Positions 35,236 to 45,774 are shown, counted from the first letter of the stretch. The stretch is DNA of 51,973 bases from a bacterium (GCA_017403285.1 JAFQOI010000010.1:1-51973), one strand, 5' to 3'. The notes: generated by a model not told the origin, from the letters alone. Made by a program: numbers and translations.

Positions 35236-36534
35236 ATGAACATATGCGTTATTGGAACAGGTTATGTTGGATTAGTTGCAGGAACTTGTCTTTCTGATGT
35301 TGGAAACAATGTAATTTGCGTTGACAAAGATCAAGAGAAAATAAAATCACTCCAAAATGGAATGATTCCCATTTTTGAACCAGCATTAGAAGAACTTATT
35401 AAAACAAACACAAAAGAGGGAAGACTTTCTTTTTCAACAGATATTGAAATGGCTGTGAAAAAATCAACTGTATGTTTTATCGCAGTCGGAACACCACAAG
35501 CAGCAGACGGGACTTGTGATTTGTCTTATTTTTATTCTGCCGCAGAAGAAATTGCAAAAAGTATGAATGAATATAAGGTTATTGTCAATAAATCCACTGT
35601 CCCTCCAAATAGCGCAGAAAAAATTGCAGAAGTAATCAAAAAACATACAGATATTGAATTTGACATAGTATCAAACCCAGAATTTTTGAAACAAGGAACT
35701 GCGGTTGAAAACTTTTTATCACCAGATAGGGTAATTATTGGCACAAAATCAGACAAAGCACGGGAAATAATGAGAGAAATATATTCTCCATTTATGAGAA
35801 GTGCAGACAGAATGATATTTATGGACACAACCTCGGCTGAAATGACAAAATACGCATCAAATGCTTTTTTAGCAACAAAAATTTCTTTCATAAATGAAAT
35901 ATCTAATATATGTGAAAAACTTGGTGCTGACATAAACATGGTTAGATTAGGAATGACTTCAGATTCAAGAATTGGGAAACAATTTTTATACCCTGGAATT
36001 GGCTATGGTGGAAGTTGCTTCCCAAAAGATGTTAATTCTTTAATATCCATAGCAGAAAAATCGAATTATAATCCGGCAATAATTAAAGCAGTAAAACAAA
36101 CAAATGATAACCAACGAAAGTTATTCTTTGAGAAAATTTCAAACTTTTATAATGGTGACTTAAAAGAAAAAACATTTGCCATATGGGGCTTATCATTTAA
36201 ACCAAAGACGAATGATATGCGAGAAGCTCCATCTGTAACAATCATAAATAAATTACTAGAAAAAGGTGCAACAATAAAGGCATATGACCCCAAAGCAATT
36301 ACTAATGCAAAGTCTATTTTTGGTGAAAAAATTTCTTATGCACAAAATTCTTACGAAGCACTTGAGAATGCTGATGCTATGATTTTATTGACAGAATGGA
36401 ATGAATTTAGATTTCCTGATTTAGACAAAATGAAACAATTGATGAAATCCCCTGTTATTTTTGACGCAAGAAATCAATACAAAAAGGAAACCATTACAAA
36501 TAAAGGATTCAAATATATAAGACAAGGAAATTAA
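35236..36534 (+). CDS. ugd: UDP-glucose 6-dehydrogenase
   Basis: Ugd oxidises UDP-glucose to UDP-glucuronate with two NAD+. The 432-residue product begins with the Rossmann motif G-T-G-Y-V-G-L-V. It has K-S-T-V-P-P near 118 and the catalytic C261 in G-Y-G-G-S-C-F-P-K-D, and ends with an NAD-independent substrate half containing F-K-P-K-T-N-D-M-R. Length is normal. It follows the GT9 gene. The stop overlaps the stop of the convergent HpcH-like gene by four bases (TTAA). Confidence 0.95.
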   Translation: MNICVIGTGYVGLVAGTCLSDVGNNVICVDKDQEKIKSLQNGMIPIFEPALEELIKTNTKEGRLSFSTDIEMAVKKSTVCFIAVGTPQAADGTCDLSYFYSAAEEIAKSMNEYKVIVNKSTVPPNSAEKIAEVIKKHTDIEFDIVSNPEFLKQGTAVENFLSPDRVIIGTKSDKAREIMREIYSPFMRSADRMIFMDTTSAEMTKYASNAFLATKISFINEISNICEKLGADINMVRLGMTSDSRIGKQFLYPGIGYGGSCFPKDVNSLISIAEKSNYNPAIIKAVKQTNDNQRKLFFEKISNFYNGDLKEKTFAIWGLSFKPKTNDMREAPSVTIINKLLEKGATIKAYDPKAITNAKSIFGEKISYAQNSYEALENADAMILLTEWNEFRFPDLDKMKQLMKSPVIFDARNQYKKETITNKGFKYIRQGN

Positions 36535-37262
36535 ACTCTCGCTTTTAAAATTTCTATTCTCTCTTTATCAAGAGAAGTAGAGTTCTTTGACTGAAGAAAA
36601 AGAAGTTCAAAGTCTAGAGCATTTTTAATCGCATTTTCTGAAAAAGATTTTGATTGAGCATTAAAAATTAATTTACGAGTTTCAAATCCATTTAAATATG
36701 GGATTTTTTTCAAAAAAGGTATAGATGCTGGCGAAACTCGACCACCAACATAAAACTCCTTTTGAGCACTTTGAAGTTTTAATGATAAATCTTTTGCATA
36801 ATCAAAAATTTCATTATCATCAACTCTTTCAGAAGAAAAACCCAAAGATGCACAAAAATCGTTTCTTCCAAAAATTATTCCTTTAATATCAGAAAATGAC
36901 TCTTTTAAAATTTCATCAAAATTTTTATATCCAACAATTGTTTCTATGTTCACAAAAATATTGATATCAGAACTATGTTTTCTTACTAATTTAACAAATT
37001 TTTTAATCGCATACGATGATTCAACCAATGGAACTACAATATTTTGTACCCCAATATTAACTGCCCTACAAATACCAATCTCATCTTCTGCACCTGAAGT
37101 TTTTACAGTAAATGGCAATGCAAGTTTATCAGCCACATCTTTTAGCGCACTCAAATCTTCATCTTTTTCGCACTCAGATGACAATTCTACTTTAATACCA
37201 CAAGTACAATAATCGTTTTTTAGCCCTATTAATAATTCAATCAATTCTTGGTTATTTCGCAT
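36531..37262 (-). CDS. HpcH/HpaI-type aldolase-like protein
   Basis: The ATG at 37262 gives 243 residues; a GTG at 37292 would add ten. V-P-L-V-E-S-S-Y near 90, N-I-E-T-I-V-G-Y near 117 and I-I-F-G-R-N-D-F near 140 match the phosphoenolpyruvate/pyruvate barrel of the HpcH/HpaI aldolase and citrate-lyase beta families. The usual Arg and metal-binding Glu are present in these blocks. It is shorter than citrate-lyase proteins, and the substrate is unknown. No clear ribosome-binding site. Confidence 0.75.
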   Translation of the reverse strand: MRNNQELIELLIGLKNDYCTCGIKVELSSECEKDEDLSALKDVADKLALPFTVKTSGAEDEIGICRAVNIGVQNIVVPLVESSYAIKKFVKLVRKHSSDINIFVNIETIVGYKNFDEILKESFSDIKGIIFGRNDFCASLGFSSERVDDNEIFDYAKDLSLKLQSAQKEFYVGGRVSPASIPFLKKIPYLNGFETRKLIFNAQSKSFSENAIKNALDFELLFLQSKNSTSLDKERIEILKARV

Positions 37263-37352
37263 ACACTTATAATATAATAAAAAGGGAAACACGATTATAT
37301 TTAAAATTAAAAATGTAACGTCTATTACAAATAATATAAAGAAAGTTAGAAT

Positions 37353-37964
37353 ATGAAAAAAATAGGCATATTAATTTTATTATTTGCGCTTTACACATTT
37401 CTTGTATGCCATTTTTCAGTCATTACAGAATGGGATAAAAATATAATTATTTTTGTTCAAGAAAAAATGAGTAATTTGCCAGACTGGACAATTAACATAT
37501 CAGGACAAAAATTATATGACGTTATGTTATATATACCAATGATTATAGGTGGAATTTATTTTGCAGTAAAAAAACATTACCTTAATGGAATTATGCTTAT
37601 ATTATCACCATATATTGCATACTGGTTTAACTTGTTTTTCAAAGGATTAATTAACCGTCCAAGACCACCACTAGAACTTCAAATCGGCACACACACAGCC
37701 ACTGCCAGTTATGTTTCAACACATACAATGATGATGATGTGTTTATGGGGACTCATAATTTTTTATATGAATAAATATTGTAAAAATCAAACACTTAAAT
37801 TTTCTGTTAATACATTTTCTGTTGTTTGGATACTTCTTTCTGGTTTTAATAGGATTTGGCTTGGCGTACATCATCCAACAGATGTTATAGGTGCATATAT
37901 TCTTGGTTTAATTTTTATTCTCATTTATGTACGAATGGCAAAATTTGATTTGAACAGTCAATAA
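37353..37964 (+). CDS. PAP2 family membrane phosphatase
   Basis: The 203-residue product has several transmembrane helices. Its motifs match type 2 phosphatidic acid phosphatases: K-G-L-I-N-R-P-R-P near 95-103, a middle motif V-S-T-H-T where the family usually has P-S-G-H, and R-I-W-L-G-V-H-H-P-T-D near 170. These supply the Arg, His and Asp of the vanadium-haloperoxidase-like site. Substrates could be undecaprenyl diphosphate or lipid phosphates. The T instead of G in the middle motif is unusual. Confidence 0.85.
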   Translation: MKKIGILILLFALYTFLVCHFSVITEWDKNIIIFVQEKMSNLPDWTINISGQKLYDVMLYIPMIIGGIYFAVKKHYLNGIMLILSPYIAYWFNLFFKGLINRPRPPLELQIGTHTATASYVSTHTMMMMCLWGLIIFYMNKYCKNQTLKFSVNTFSVVWILLSGFNRIWLGVHHPTDVIGAYILGLIFILIYVRMAKFDLNSQ

Positions 37965-38048
37965 ACATAATAGTTATGCCAATAAAAGTGTACTCAAAAT
38001 TAGTGAATAATGTATAATATTAAATATATTATTTATTGAGGATATGAA

Positions 38049-40658
38049 ATGAAAAAAATACTATTAACCTTTGTTTTTATATTTGTTGGAATGGCTTCTT
38101 TTGGCGCTGATTTTTCAACTCACAAACTTGATAATGGACAAACAATTATCATTCAAGAAGTTCACGACAATCCAATTGTAATAATAGACACTTGGATAAA
38201 AACAGGCTCTATTAATGAAACTGATGAAAACAATGGTGTTGCTCATTTTTTAGAACACTTGTTTTTTAAAGGAACAGCAAAACATCCTGCAAAAGAATTT
38301 GACTCTATTTTAGAAGCAAAAGGTGCTATAACTAATGCAGGTACAAGCAAAGACTTCACTCACTACTACATTTTTATTCCATCAAAAGATTTGGAATTAG
38401 CACTTGATTTACACTCTGATATGCTATTAAATCCTTTAATTCCAAGAAAAGAACTTGAAAAAGAGAGAAAAGTAGTTATAGAAGAAATTGCAAAAAAGAA
38501 CGATAACCCATCTAATATCCTCTACAAAAACATGGTTGATAGTTTCTATAAAGTACATCCATACAAAAGAGAAGTTATAGGAACAAAAGAAGTTATTGAA
38601 ACAATTTCAAGAGAACAAATTTTAGACTTCTACAATAAATGGTACACACCAGAGAATATGACAACTGTAATTGTTGGTGACGTTGACACACAAAAAACTT
38701 TAAATTTATTAAAAAGCAAGTTTAATAAACCTGCTTCTGAAACAAAAAAAGAAAAAATCACATACAAATTAGACAAAAAACCATCCGAACAAATCGAAAT
38801 AAAGCAAGATTTAAAAATTCAAACAGGATACATTCTTGTTGGTTTTAAAGGTTGCCCTGAAATAGATAGCAAAGATTCTTATGCTCTAGATGTTTTATCA
38901 ACAATTTTAGGCGACGGAAGATCATCAAGATTATATAAAAGCCTAAAAGAAGAAAGACAGCTAGTTAACTCTATTGCGACAACTCATTCTTCAATGAGAG
39001 ATGATTCTATTTTTTATATTTCCGCAAACTATACAACAGAAGATATTGAAAGACTAAAAAATGCAATATTTAACGAAATAGAAAAAATCAAAAAAAATGA
39101 TATTCCACTTGATGAACTCAAAAAAGCAAAAAACATAATAGAACGTGAAACATATTATGCAAGAGAATCAGTATCAAATATTGCAAGTGAAATTGGGTAT
39201 ACTGTAACATTAACAAATTCAACAGATTATTATAAAAACTATTTGGAAAATATAAACAAAGTTACAGTCGAAGACTTAAAAAGAGTTGCAAAATCATATC
39301 TAGATAAAAATTCGGCAGTAATTTCTATTACACTGCCATCAAAAGAAGGTAAGCCAAAAAAAGAACCCAAACAACCAAAAGAACATCAAGCAAAAGTAAT
39401 TAGTAAAAATAAAAACACAACAAAATACGAACTTGATAATGGGGCAACACTTGTAATAACCCAAAATACTTCTAATGATATTATTGCACTAGAAATGTCA
39501 ACAAGAGGCGGAAATAATCTTGAAGAATTAGCCGGAACAAGTATTGTCACAGCAAGAACAATGTTAAAAGGAACAAAAAAATACAAAACAAATGAACTTG
39601 CACAACTAATGGAAGAAAACGGAATTAAAATAAACGTTATTCCTTATGGTGATTCATTTGGAGTCAGTATGAAATTTACTAAAAATGACATTGATTTAGC
39701 ACTTGACCTATTTAAACAAGTATCAAAAGAAGCTTCTTTAGAGTCTTTTGACATTATAAAAGTAAAATCCGACATAAAAACAGCCATTAAAAACATGAGA
39801 AACACCCCAGAAAGCATTGCTTTTGACGAATATAAAACTGCAATGTGGGGCAATACCCCATTCGGAAATACAGGAAAAATTCTTGAAAAAACAATAGACA
39901 AAATTGAAAAAGAACATATTGATAAATTTTATAAAAATGCATTTAAAGCACAAAATACAGTTATAACAATAAATGGTAATGTAGACGAACAAAGATTTAT
40001 CAACTATTTTTCAGAATTAATTCAAAACGACCAAACACAAAAAATCCACCTAGAACAATACAAGGATAAATATAAATCATTAACAGCAAATAAGACTATA
40101 AAAGTAGATAAAGATGCTCAAGCGGCTTGGTTATTATTAGGCTGGCAAACAGACGGAAAAACAAATGTCAAAGAATATATTTCATTACAAATTATTGATG
40201 CAATTCTAGGGTCAGGAATGAGCTCAAGAATGTTTACAAATCTAAGAGATGAGCAAAGTCTTGCATATCAAGTTGGTTCTTCTTTTACAGGACATATGAA
40301 TAAGGGTGCATTCACATTGTATATTGCAACTAATCCAGAAAATATTCCAGTCGCAAAAAAAGGAATGCTTGAAGAAATTGAAAAATTCAAAAAAGAATTT
40401 GTAACCAATAAAGAATTAGCAGAAGCAAAAGATAAAATTCTTGGCAATTATGTTCTTTATCAAGAAACAAATATGGACAAATCGCATATTATGAATCATC
40501 TCGAAATAATAGACAAAGGATATATGTACATTGAAGAATACCCAAAACTTATTAATTCAATAACTGTTCAAGATATAATAAAAACAGCAAATAAATATTT
40601 TTCTAGACCATATATTTATACAGTTGTTGGACCACAACAATACATTGAGAAGCAATAA
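38049..40658 (+). CDS. Two-domain M16 family zinc protease
   Basis: The 869-residue product starts with a signal peptide (about 1-20, ending F-G-A). The first M16 unit has the inverted zinc motif H66-F-L-E-H70 and the third ligand near E145-E146 (V-V-I-E-E-I). A second M16-like unit begins near 455 and lacks the H-x-x-E-H motif, as is usual for inactive partner domains. The enzyme is probably periplasmic and degrades peptides. GAGG lies upstream of the ATG, and a TATAAT is at 38013-38018. Confidence 0.92.
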   Translation: MKKILLTFVFIFVGMASFGADFSTHKLDNGQTIIIQEVHDNPIVIIDTWIKTGSINETDENNGVAHFLEHLFFKGTAKHPAKEFDSILEAKGAITNAGTSKDFTHYYIFIPSKDLELALDLHSDMLLNPLIPRKELEKERKVVIEEIAKKNDNPSNILYKNMVDSFYKVHPYKREVIGTKEVIETISREQILDFYNKWYTPENMTTVIVGDVDTQKTLNLLKSKFNKPASETKKEKITYKLDKKPSEQIEIKQDLKIQTGYILVGFKGCPEIDSKDSYALDVLSTILGDGRSSRLYKSLKEERQLVNSIATTHSSMRDDSIFYISANYTTEDIERLKNAIFNEIEKIKKNDIPLDELKKAKNIIERETYYARESVSNIASEIGYTVTLTNSTDYYKNYLENINKVTVEDLKRVAKSYLDKNSAVISITLPSKEGKPKKEPKQPKEHQAKVISKNKNTTKYELDNGATLVITQNTSNDIIALEMSTRGGNNLEELAGTSIVTARTMLKGTKKYKTNELAQLMEENGIKINVIPYGDSFGVSMKFTKNDIDLALDLFKQVSKEASLESFDIIKVKSDIKTAIKNMRNTPESIAFDEYKTAMWGNTPFGNTGKILEKTIDKIEKEHIDKFYKNAFKAQNTVITINGNVDEQRFINYFSELIQNDQTQKIHLEQYKDKYKSLTANKTIKVDKDAQAAWLLLGWQTDGKTNVKEYISLQIIDAILGSGMSSRMFTNLRDEQSLAYQVGSSFTGHMNKGAFTLYIATNPENIPVAKKGMLEEIEKFKKEFVTNKELAEAKDKILGNYVLYQETNMDKSHIMNHLEIIDKGYMYIEEYPKLINSITVQDIIKTANKYFSRPYIYTVVGPQQYIEKQ

Positions 40659-40672
40659 AACAAAGGAAAATC

Positions 40673-41254
40673 ATGAGACAACAAATAATAGAAAATAAAG
40701 AATTCAACATAATATCACGAAGTATCAATAATGCTTGCAAATGTGATGTTATTGAGGTTTGTGAGGATTGCTTTAAAGTAAAATTAAAAAAATCAGTCAA
40801 ATACGAAACGGATGAAAGCGTCGAACTTTTTACTATGACTCCAAATGGACAACTATATTTTGAAACTATAGTTAAAAATGTAGAAGATAATATAGTATCA
40901 GTTTGGTTCCCAATCACATACAAATATTTGCAAAGAAGAGAATTTTCAAGAGTTACAACAGATAAAGAAATAATATTGAATAGAAATGATAAAAGTTTAA
41001 CTGCCAAAATTCTTGATATAAGCGCTGGTGGTTTTAAATTATCTACGCAAGAACAATTAGAACTTCAATGTGAATATCAAACAGAATTTCAAATCGAAAA
41101 CAAAATAATTAAATGTTCCTTTGAACCAATAAGAATAGAAGCGATTCAAAATTATTTTGTATCTTCCGGACGTTTAAAAAATCTTGCTAATTATGACAGA
41201 ATTGCACTTGTTCAGTATTGTTTTAGAAAGCAAATAGAAAACAGCAATAAATAA
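40673..41254 (+). CDS. PilZ domain protein (c-di-GMP receptor)
   Basis: The 193-residue product has Q-R-R-E-F-S-R near residues 84-90, followed by D-I-S-A-G-G-F near 116. These are the R-x3-R and D/N-x-S-x2-G motifs by which PilZ domains bind cyclic di-GMP. The N-terminal half resembles the YcgR/PilZN flanking domain. It lies 14 bases after the M16 gene, with AAAGGAAA upstream, and just before a kinase/HD-GYP pair. A role in c-di-GMP-controlled motility or surface behaviour is likely. The output partner is unknown. Confidence 0.88.
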   Translation: MRQQIIENKEFNIISRSINNACKCDVIEVCEDCFKVKLKKSVKYETDESVELFTMTPNGQLYFETIVKNVEDNIVSVWFPITYKYLQRREFSRVTTDKEIILNRNDKSLTAKILDISAGGFKLSTQEQLELQCEYQTEFQIENKIIKCSFEPIRIEAIQNYFVSSGRLKNLANYDRIALVQYCFRKQIENSNK

Positions 41255-41333
41255 GTGTAAAAAACTTGTAAAAAACCGCAAAATATTGTTAAATATTGTA
41301 TGATAAGTATGATTATTATATGGTGGAATAGCT

Positions 41334-42992
41334 TTGGGCAAGAAAAAATTAAAACGAAAAAAAGCAAAAAAGAATCTTGGGTTTAAAAACTATAAATTTA
41401 ACTCTATTTCTATTGCTGTAAACATCGTAATTATAATAATTATGATGATTATTTTGTCTATAATATATATTTATGCAGACAACAGTTTAAAAGAATTACA
41501 AACAAAAACCATTCACGAATTTATTGTAAAAACACCAGATTTTAAAACAAATATTGACAATAAACGTTATGATTTAATTCTTTCTCACTTAAATCAATCT
41601 CTCCCAGATAACTTAAAAATTGCTTATCTATTAATTACTGACAAAGAAAATCAAAAGCAAATTTATTCTTCAAATCCATACATCCAAACAAAATACATTG
41701 CGGGTATAGATGGAATGCCAAAATTAGCAGTAGAATATACTGAAGCATTCAACAAATCAAAGTATATGAATATAATATTCCCATATGGTGCACACTATGA
41801 AATATGCTTGGCTCTTGACAGGGACATTTCTTATTCAAATATCATATTTGTCAAATCAAACAATCTAAATTACTTCGTTGCCTTTATATTTTTCATTATT
41901 TTGGTATTTTCATTCTTATTATCAAGAAGTATTTCAAAGCCACTTTCAGACGTAAACAAGGTTGTTTCACAAATATCAAAAGGCGATTTATCTGGAAGAC
42001 TTGAAAATACAACATATTACGAAATAAATGAATTAATCGATTCATACAACCAAATGGCTGATACAATGCAGCAAATGTATTCAACACTTGAAAAACAAGT
42101 GCAAGATAGAACTGAAGAATTAAAAAATGCATACAAGGAACTTCAAAGTACTCAAGCAATAATGGTTCACTCTGAAAAAATGAAATCTTTAGGTGAACTT
42201 GTTGCAGGTATTATGCATGAAATTAACAATCCAATTAACTTTATTTATGGAAATATGACCCATTTAAACAATTATTCAAATGACTTAATGGAAATCATAG
42301 AAGCATATTCAAAACACGATGATAATCTCACTCCTGAAAACTTAAAAGAAATAAATGATTTAAAGAATACAATTGATTATGAATTTTTAAAGACAGACTT
42401 GCCTGACTTGATTAAAAGTTGTCGAGAAGGCGCTGATCGTGCAAAAAATATTATTCAAGACTTAAAGAGTTTCTCAAGAATGGAAGAACTTTCTGTTACC
42501 GATATCGATATTCCACACGAAATTGATACCGTTCTCAACATTCTTCATAACAAAATTAAAAACAAAGCTACAATTCATAAAGAATATATGGAAAATATTC
42601 CAAGAATTGAAGCATTTGGTGGTCAGTTAAATCAAGTATTTATGAACATTATTGATAATGCATCTGGTGCAATTAAAGAAACTGGAGACATTTGGATAAG
42701 AATAAATAGTGATAAATCAAAGAAAAATCTAATTATTGAAATAGAAGATAATGGTGTTGGCATGGATGAAGAAACTCAAAGAAAAGTGTTTAATCCATTC
42801 TTTACAACAAAACCAGTAGGACAAGGTACAGGACTTGGAATGTCTATTTCATACAAGATTATAAAAAATCATCAAGGAGACATAAAGGTGGAATCTAAAA
42901 AAGGTCAAGGTTCTAAATTTATCATCAGACTACCGATGACTATTAATATGGAAGAATTAAATACAGAGATACAGAGCAAAGGAAAAATTTAA
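41334..42992 (+). CDS. Membrane sensor histidine kinase with HAMP domain
   Basis: The TTG start has GGTGGA upstream. The 552-residue product has a basic N-terminus, a transmembrane helix near 28-48, an extracytoplasmic sensor segment, a second helix near 182-200, and a HAMP domain. A coiled coil follows, then the H box with H295 in I-M-H-E-I-N-N-P, the N box N-I-I-D-N-A, and G boxes D-N-G-V-G-M and G-Q-G-T-G-L-G-M. It resembles NtrB/RstB-like kinases with the H-E-I-N-N-P type of box. The response regulator follows three bases after its stop, so the two form a pair. Confidence 0.93.
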   Translation: MGKKKLKRKKAKKNLGFKNYKFNSISIAVNIVIIIIMMIILSIIYIYADNSLKELQTKTIHEFIVKTPDFKTNIDNKRYDLILSHLNQSLPDNLKIAYLLITDKENQKQIYSSNPYIQTKYIAGIDGMPKLAVEYTEAFNKSKYMNIIFPYGAHYEICLALDRDISYSNIIFVKSNNLNYFVAFIFFIILVFSFLLSRSISKPLSDVNKVVSQISKGDLSGRLENTTYYEINELIDSYNQMADTMQQMYSTLEKQVQDRTEELKNAYKELQSTQAIMVHSEKMKSLGELVAGIMHEINNPINFIYGNMTHLNNYSNDLMEIIEAYSKHDDNLTPENLKEINDLKNTIDYEFLKTDLPDLIKSCREGADRAKNIIQDLKSFSRMEELSVTDIDIPHEIDTVLNILHNKIKNKATIHKEYMENIPRIEAFGGQLNQVFMNIIDNASGAIKETGDIWIRINSDKSKKNLIIEIEDNGVGMDEETQRKVFNPFFTTKPVGQGTGLGMSISYKIIKNHQGDIKVESKKGQGSKFIIRLPMTINMEELNTEIQSKGKI

Positions 42993-42994
42993 TT

Positions 42995-43990
42995 ATGAAT
43001 ACATACAAGATTTTAATTGTTGATGATGAACCAGATAACCTTGCTCTTTTGTATCGTACATTAAGGGGTCGTTATGAAATAGCAAAATCAACATCACCAC
43101 TTGCCGCATTGGATATGTTAAAATTGGAAAAATTTCACTGCATTTTATCTGACCATAAAATGCCAGAAATGGATGGTGTTGAATTTTTAAAACGTAGTAG
43201 CGAAATTTCACCAGACACAATGAGAATTCTCGTAACTGCTTATTCTGACGCTGGCATACTTATTGATGCGATTAACTACGCCAAAATATACAGATATATT
43301 AAAAAGCCATATAATCCAGAAGAATTATTATTAATCGTTGAAAATGCAATTGACTATTATCAACTAAAAGCAGATAACAAATCGTTAATAAACGATTTAA
43401 AAGAATTATTTGCTGGAACAATAACCGCTATCGTAGAGGCATTAGATTCAAAAGATTCATATACTTTAGGTCGTAGTAGAAGAGTTACTTTTTATGCTGT
43501 TAAGATTGCAAGACAAATGCAACTAGGAAGTACAATGGTAGGTAAAATAGAACTCGCAGGACTTTTACACGATATTGGTATGATTGGTGTTTCTGATGAT
43601 ATTCTTGCGAAAACAGATAAACTTACAGTTGAAGAATATAACGAAATTAAAAAACACGTTAATCACAGTATAAAAATTTTGGATGACATAAAACAATTAA
43701 ATGACGTTGTTGAAATTATTAAATATCACCATGAACATTATGACGGCAATGGATATCCATTCGGTATTGCAGGCGAATCAATTCCAATTGCTTCAAGAAT
43801 AATTGCAGTAGCAGATGCTTTTGATAGTATGATTACTCCAAAAGTATACAGACAATTCATATCTCCAACAGAAGCGCTGGAACATATTAAATCACTATCT
43901 GGCAAACAATTTGACCCAAAAGTTGTTGAAAGTTTTGAACAAATCATGCCTGTTGCAATAAGAGAAATTAAAAAAATGGAAACCCCTTAG
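42995..43990 (+). CDS. Response regulator with HD-GYP domain
   Basis: The 331-residue product has a receiver domain (D10-D11, phospho-acceptor D53 in S-D-H-K-M-P, K near 104) followed by an HD-GYP phosphodiesterase domain. That domain has L-L-H-D-I-G near 188, H-H-E-H-Y-D-G-N-G-Y-P near 244 and a D-A-F-D motif. HD-GYP enzymes hydrolyse cyclic di-GMP. The gene begins just after the kinase gene and is surely its partner, so phosphorylation may regulate c-di-GMP breakdown. The PilZ protein gene 80 bases before the kinase completes a synthesis-independent control set. Confidence 0.93.
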   Translation: MNTYKILIVDDEPDNLALLYRTLRGRYEIAKSTSPLAALDMLKLEKFHCILSDHKMPEMDGVEFLKRSSEISPDTMRILVTAYSDAGILIDAINYAKIYRYIKKPYNPEELLLIVENAIDYYQLKADNKSLINDLKELFAGTITAIVEALDSKDSYTLGRSRRVTFYAVKIARQMQLGSTMVGKIELAGLLHDIGMIGVSDDILAKTDKLTVEEYNEIKKHVNHSIKILDDIKQLNDVVEIIKYHHEHYDGNGYPFGIAGESIPIASRIIAVADAFDSMITPKVYRQFISPTEALEHIKSLSGKQFDPKVVESFEQIMPVAIREIKKMETP

Positions 43991-44046
43991 GTAAAATTTT
44001 GTGCTAATATGAAATAGTTAAACTACATATTAGAGGAAAATTTTAT

Positions 44047-45774
44047 ATGAGAATGTCCAATCTTTTCGTGCAAACATTAAGGGAATTCCCTTCAGATGCC
44101 GAAGTTATGAGCCATAAATTACTAGTGAGAGCAGGTTATATAAGAAAACTTGCTAATGGTATTTATAACTATTTGCCGTTAATGTGGCGAGTACTTAGAA
44201 AAGTTGAAAACATAGTACGCGAAGAAATGGATAAAGCAGGCGCTCAAGAACTTTTGATGCCATTTGTTCAGCCATCAGAACTTTGGCAAGAGTCCGGAAG
44301 ATGGGACGTTTATGGCAAAGAATTAATGAGATTAAAAGACCGACACTCAAGAGAAATGTGTCTTGGACCAACACACGAAGAAGTTATTACCTCAATCGGC
44401 AGAGAAAGTATTCGCTCATATAAACAATTACCTGTAAATTTATATCAAATACAGTCAAAATTTAGAGATGAAATAAGACCAAGATTTGGACTTTTACGTG
44501 GCAGAGAATTTATTATGAAAGACGCATACAGTTTTGATGCGGATGAAAAAGGACTTGATAAATCATATGAAATTATGGCAGAAGCGTATAGAAGAATTTT
44601 TGAACGTTGCGGCCTTGAAACAAAAATGGTACAGTCCGACTCTGGCGCAATCGGAGGAAGTGTTTCACATGAATTTATGGTTCTTGTAAATGAAGAAGCA
44701 GAAAATAACGCTGGAGAAAATGATGTATTTTACTGCACAAAATGTGCGTACAGTGCAAATTCAAACCACGCTGTTTCAGTTTTAACTTCTGTTGAAACAG
44801 ATGGCAAATTCACAAAAGCAGAAATTATAGATACTCCAAATACACATTCAATTGAAGAACTTGCCAACTTTTTAAATATTCCTGCAAGCGTTATTTGTAA
44901 ATCTTTAATATATGTTGTAGACAGCAAATATGTTCTAGCACTCATCAGAGGAGATAAAACTGTTGAAGAAACCAAATTAATGAATGTTTTTGCAGGGAAC
45001 GATATTAGAATTGCAAGAAATGATGAAATAGAAGAAATAATGCAAAACAGTGAACTAAATGCCATTGCAGGATTTATTGGTCCAAAAGGAATAAAAGGTG
45101 TTGAAATTGTAGCAGATGAAACCGTTAAAGACCTCAAAAACTTTGTTGTTGGATGCAATCAAACAGATAAACACCTCGTTGGTGCAAATTGGGGAGTTGA
45201 TATTGAATTACCTATAAAAATAGCAGACATAAGACTTGTTGAAGAAGGTGATAAATGTGTGGATTGTGGTGCTGACTTAAAAGTTACAAGAGGCATTGAA
45301 GTTGGAAACATCTTTAAACTTGGCACAAAATACTCGAAAGCAATGAATGCAACATTCACAGACAAAGATGGTCAAGAAAAACCATTTATTATGGGATGCT
45401 ATGGAATAGGTATTTCAAGAACAGCAGCCGCTGCGGTTGAAAGACATCACGATGAAAATGGTATTATTTGGCCACTTGCAATTGCCCCATATACAGTTAT
45501 TATCGTTCCTGTTAGCGATCAAGATGAAGTTCAAATGAAAACCGCAGAAGAAATTTACAACAAACTTCTTGCATCAAATGTTGAAGTTATTCTTGATGAT
45601 AGATCTGAAAGAGCAGGCGTAAAACTAAAAGACGCAGATTTAATTGGTATTCCATACAGAATTACTATTGGAAAAACAATAAAAGATGGTCTTGTTGAGT
45701 TTAAAACAAGAGCAACAAACGAAACAGAAACTATTTCTCCAGAAGAAGCTATTCAAAAGATTTTGGCGCTATAG
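44047..45774 (+). CDS. proS: Prolyl-tRNA synthetase
   Basis: This class II synthetase charges tRNA-Pro. The 575-residue product has the class II motifs (motif 2 as F-R-D-E-I-R-P-R-F-G-L-L-R-G-R-E-F; motif 3 as M-G-C-Y-G-I-G-I-S-R). The bacterial-type insertion/editing domain lies between about 225 and 390. AGAGGA lies ten bases before the first ATG, which is chosen over the ATG two codons later. Length and the insertion domain fit the bacterial form. Confidence 0.97.
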   Translation: MRMSNLFVQTLREFPSDAEVMSHKLLVRAGYIRKLANGIYNYLPLMWRVLRKVENIVREEMDKAGAQELLMPFVQPSELWQESGRWDVYGKELMRLKDRHSREMCLGPTHEEVITSIGRESIRSYKQLPVNLYQIQSKFRDEIRPRFGLLRGREFIMKDAYSFDADEKGLDKSYEIMAEAYRRIFERCGLETKMVQSDSGAIGGSVSHEFMVLVNEEAENNAGENDVFYCTKCAYSANSNHAVSVLTSVETDGKFTKAEIIDTPNTHSIEELANFLNIPASVICKSLIYVVDSKYVLALIRGDKTVEETKLMNVFAGNDIRIARNDEIEEIMQNSELNAIAGFIGPKGIKGVEIVADETVKDLKNFVVGCNQTDKHLVGANWGVDIELPIKIADIRLVEEGDKCVDCGADLKVTRGIEVGNIFKLGTKYSKAMNATFTDKDGQEKPFIMGCYGIGISRTAAAAVERHHDENGIIWPLAIAPYTVIIVPVSDQDEVQMKTAEEIYNKLLASNVEVILDDRSERAGVKLKDADLIGIPYRITIGKTIKDGLVEFKTRATNETETISPEEAIQKILAL

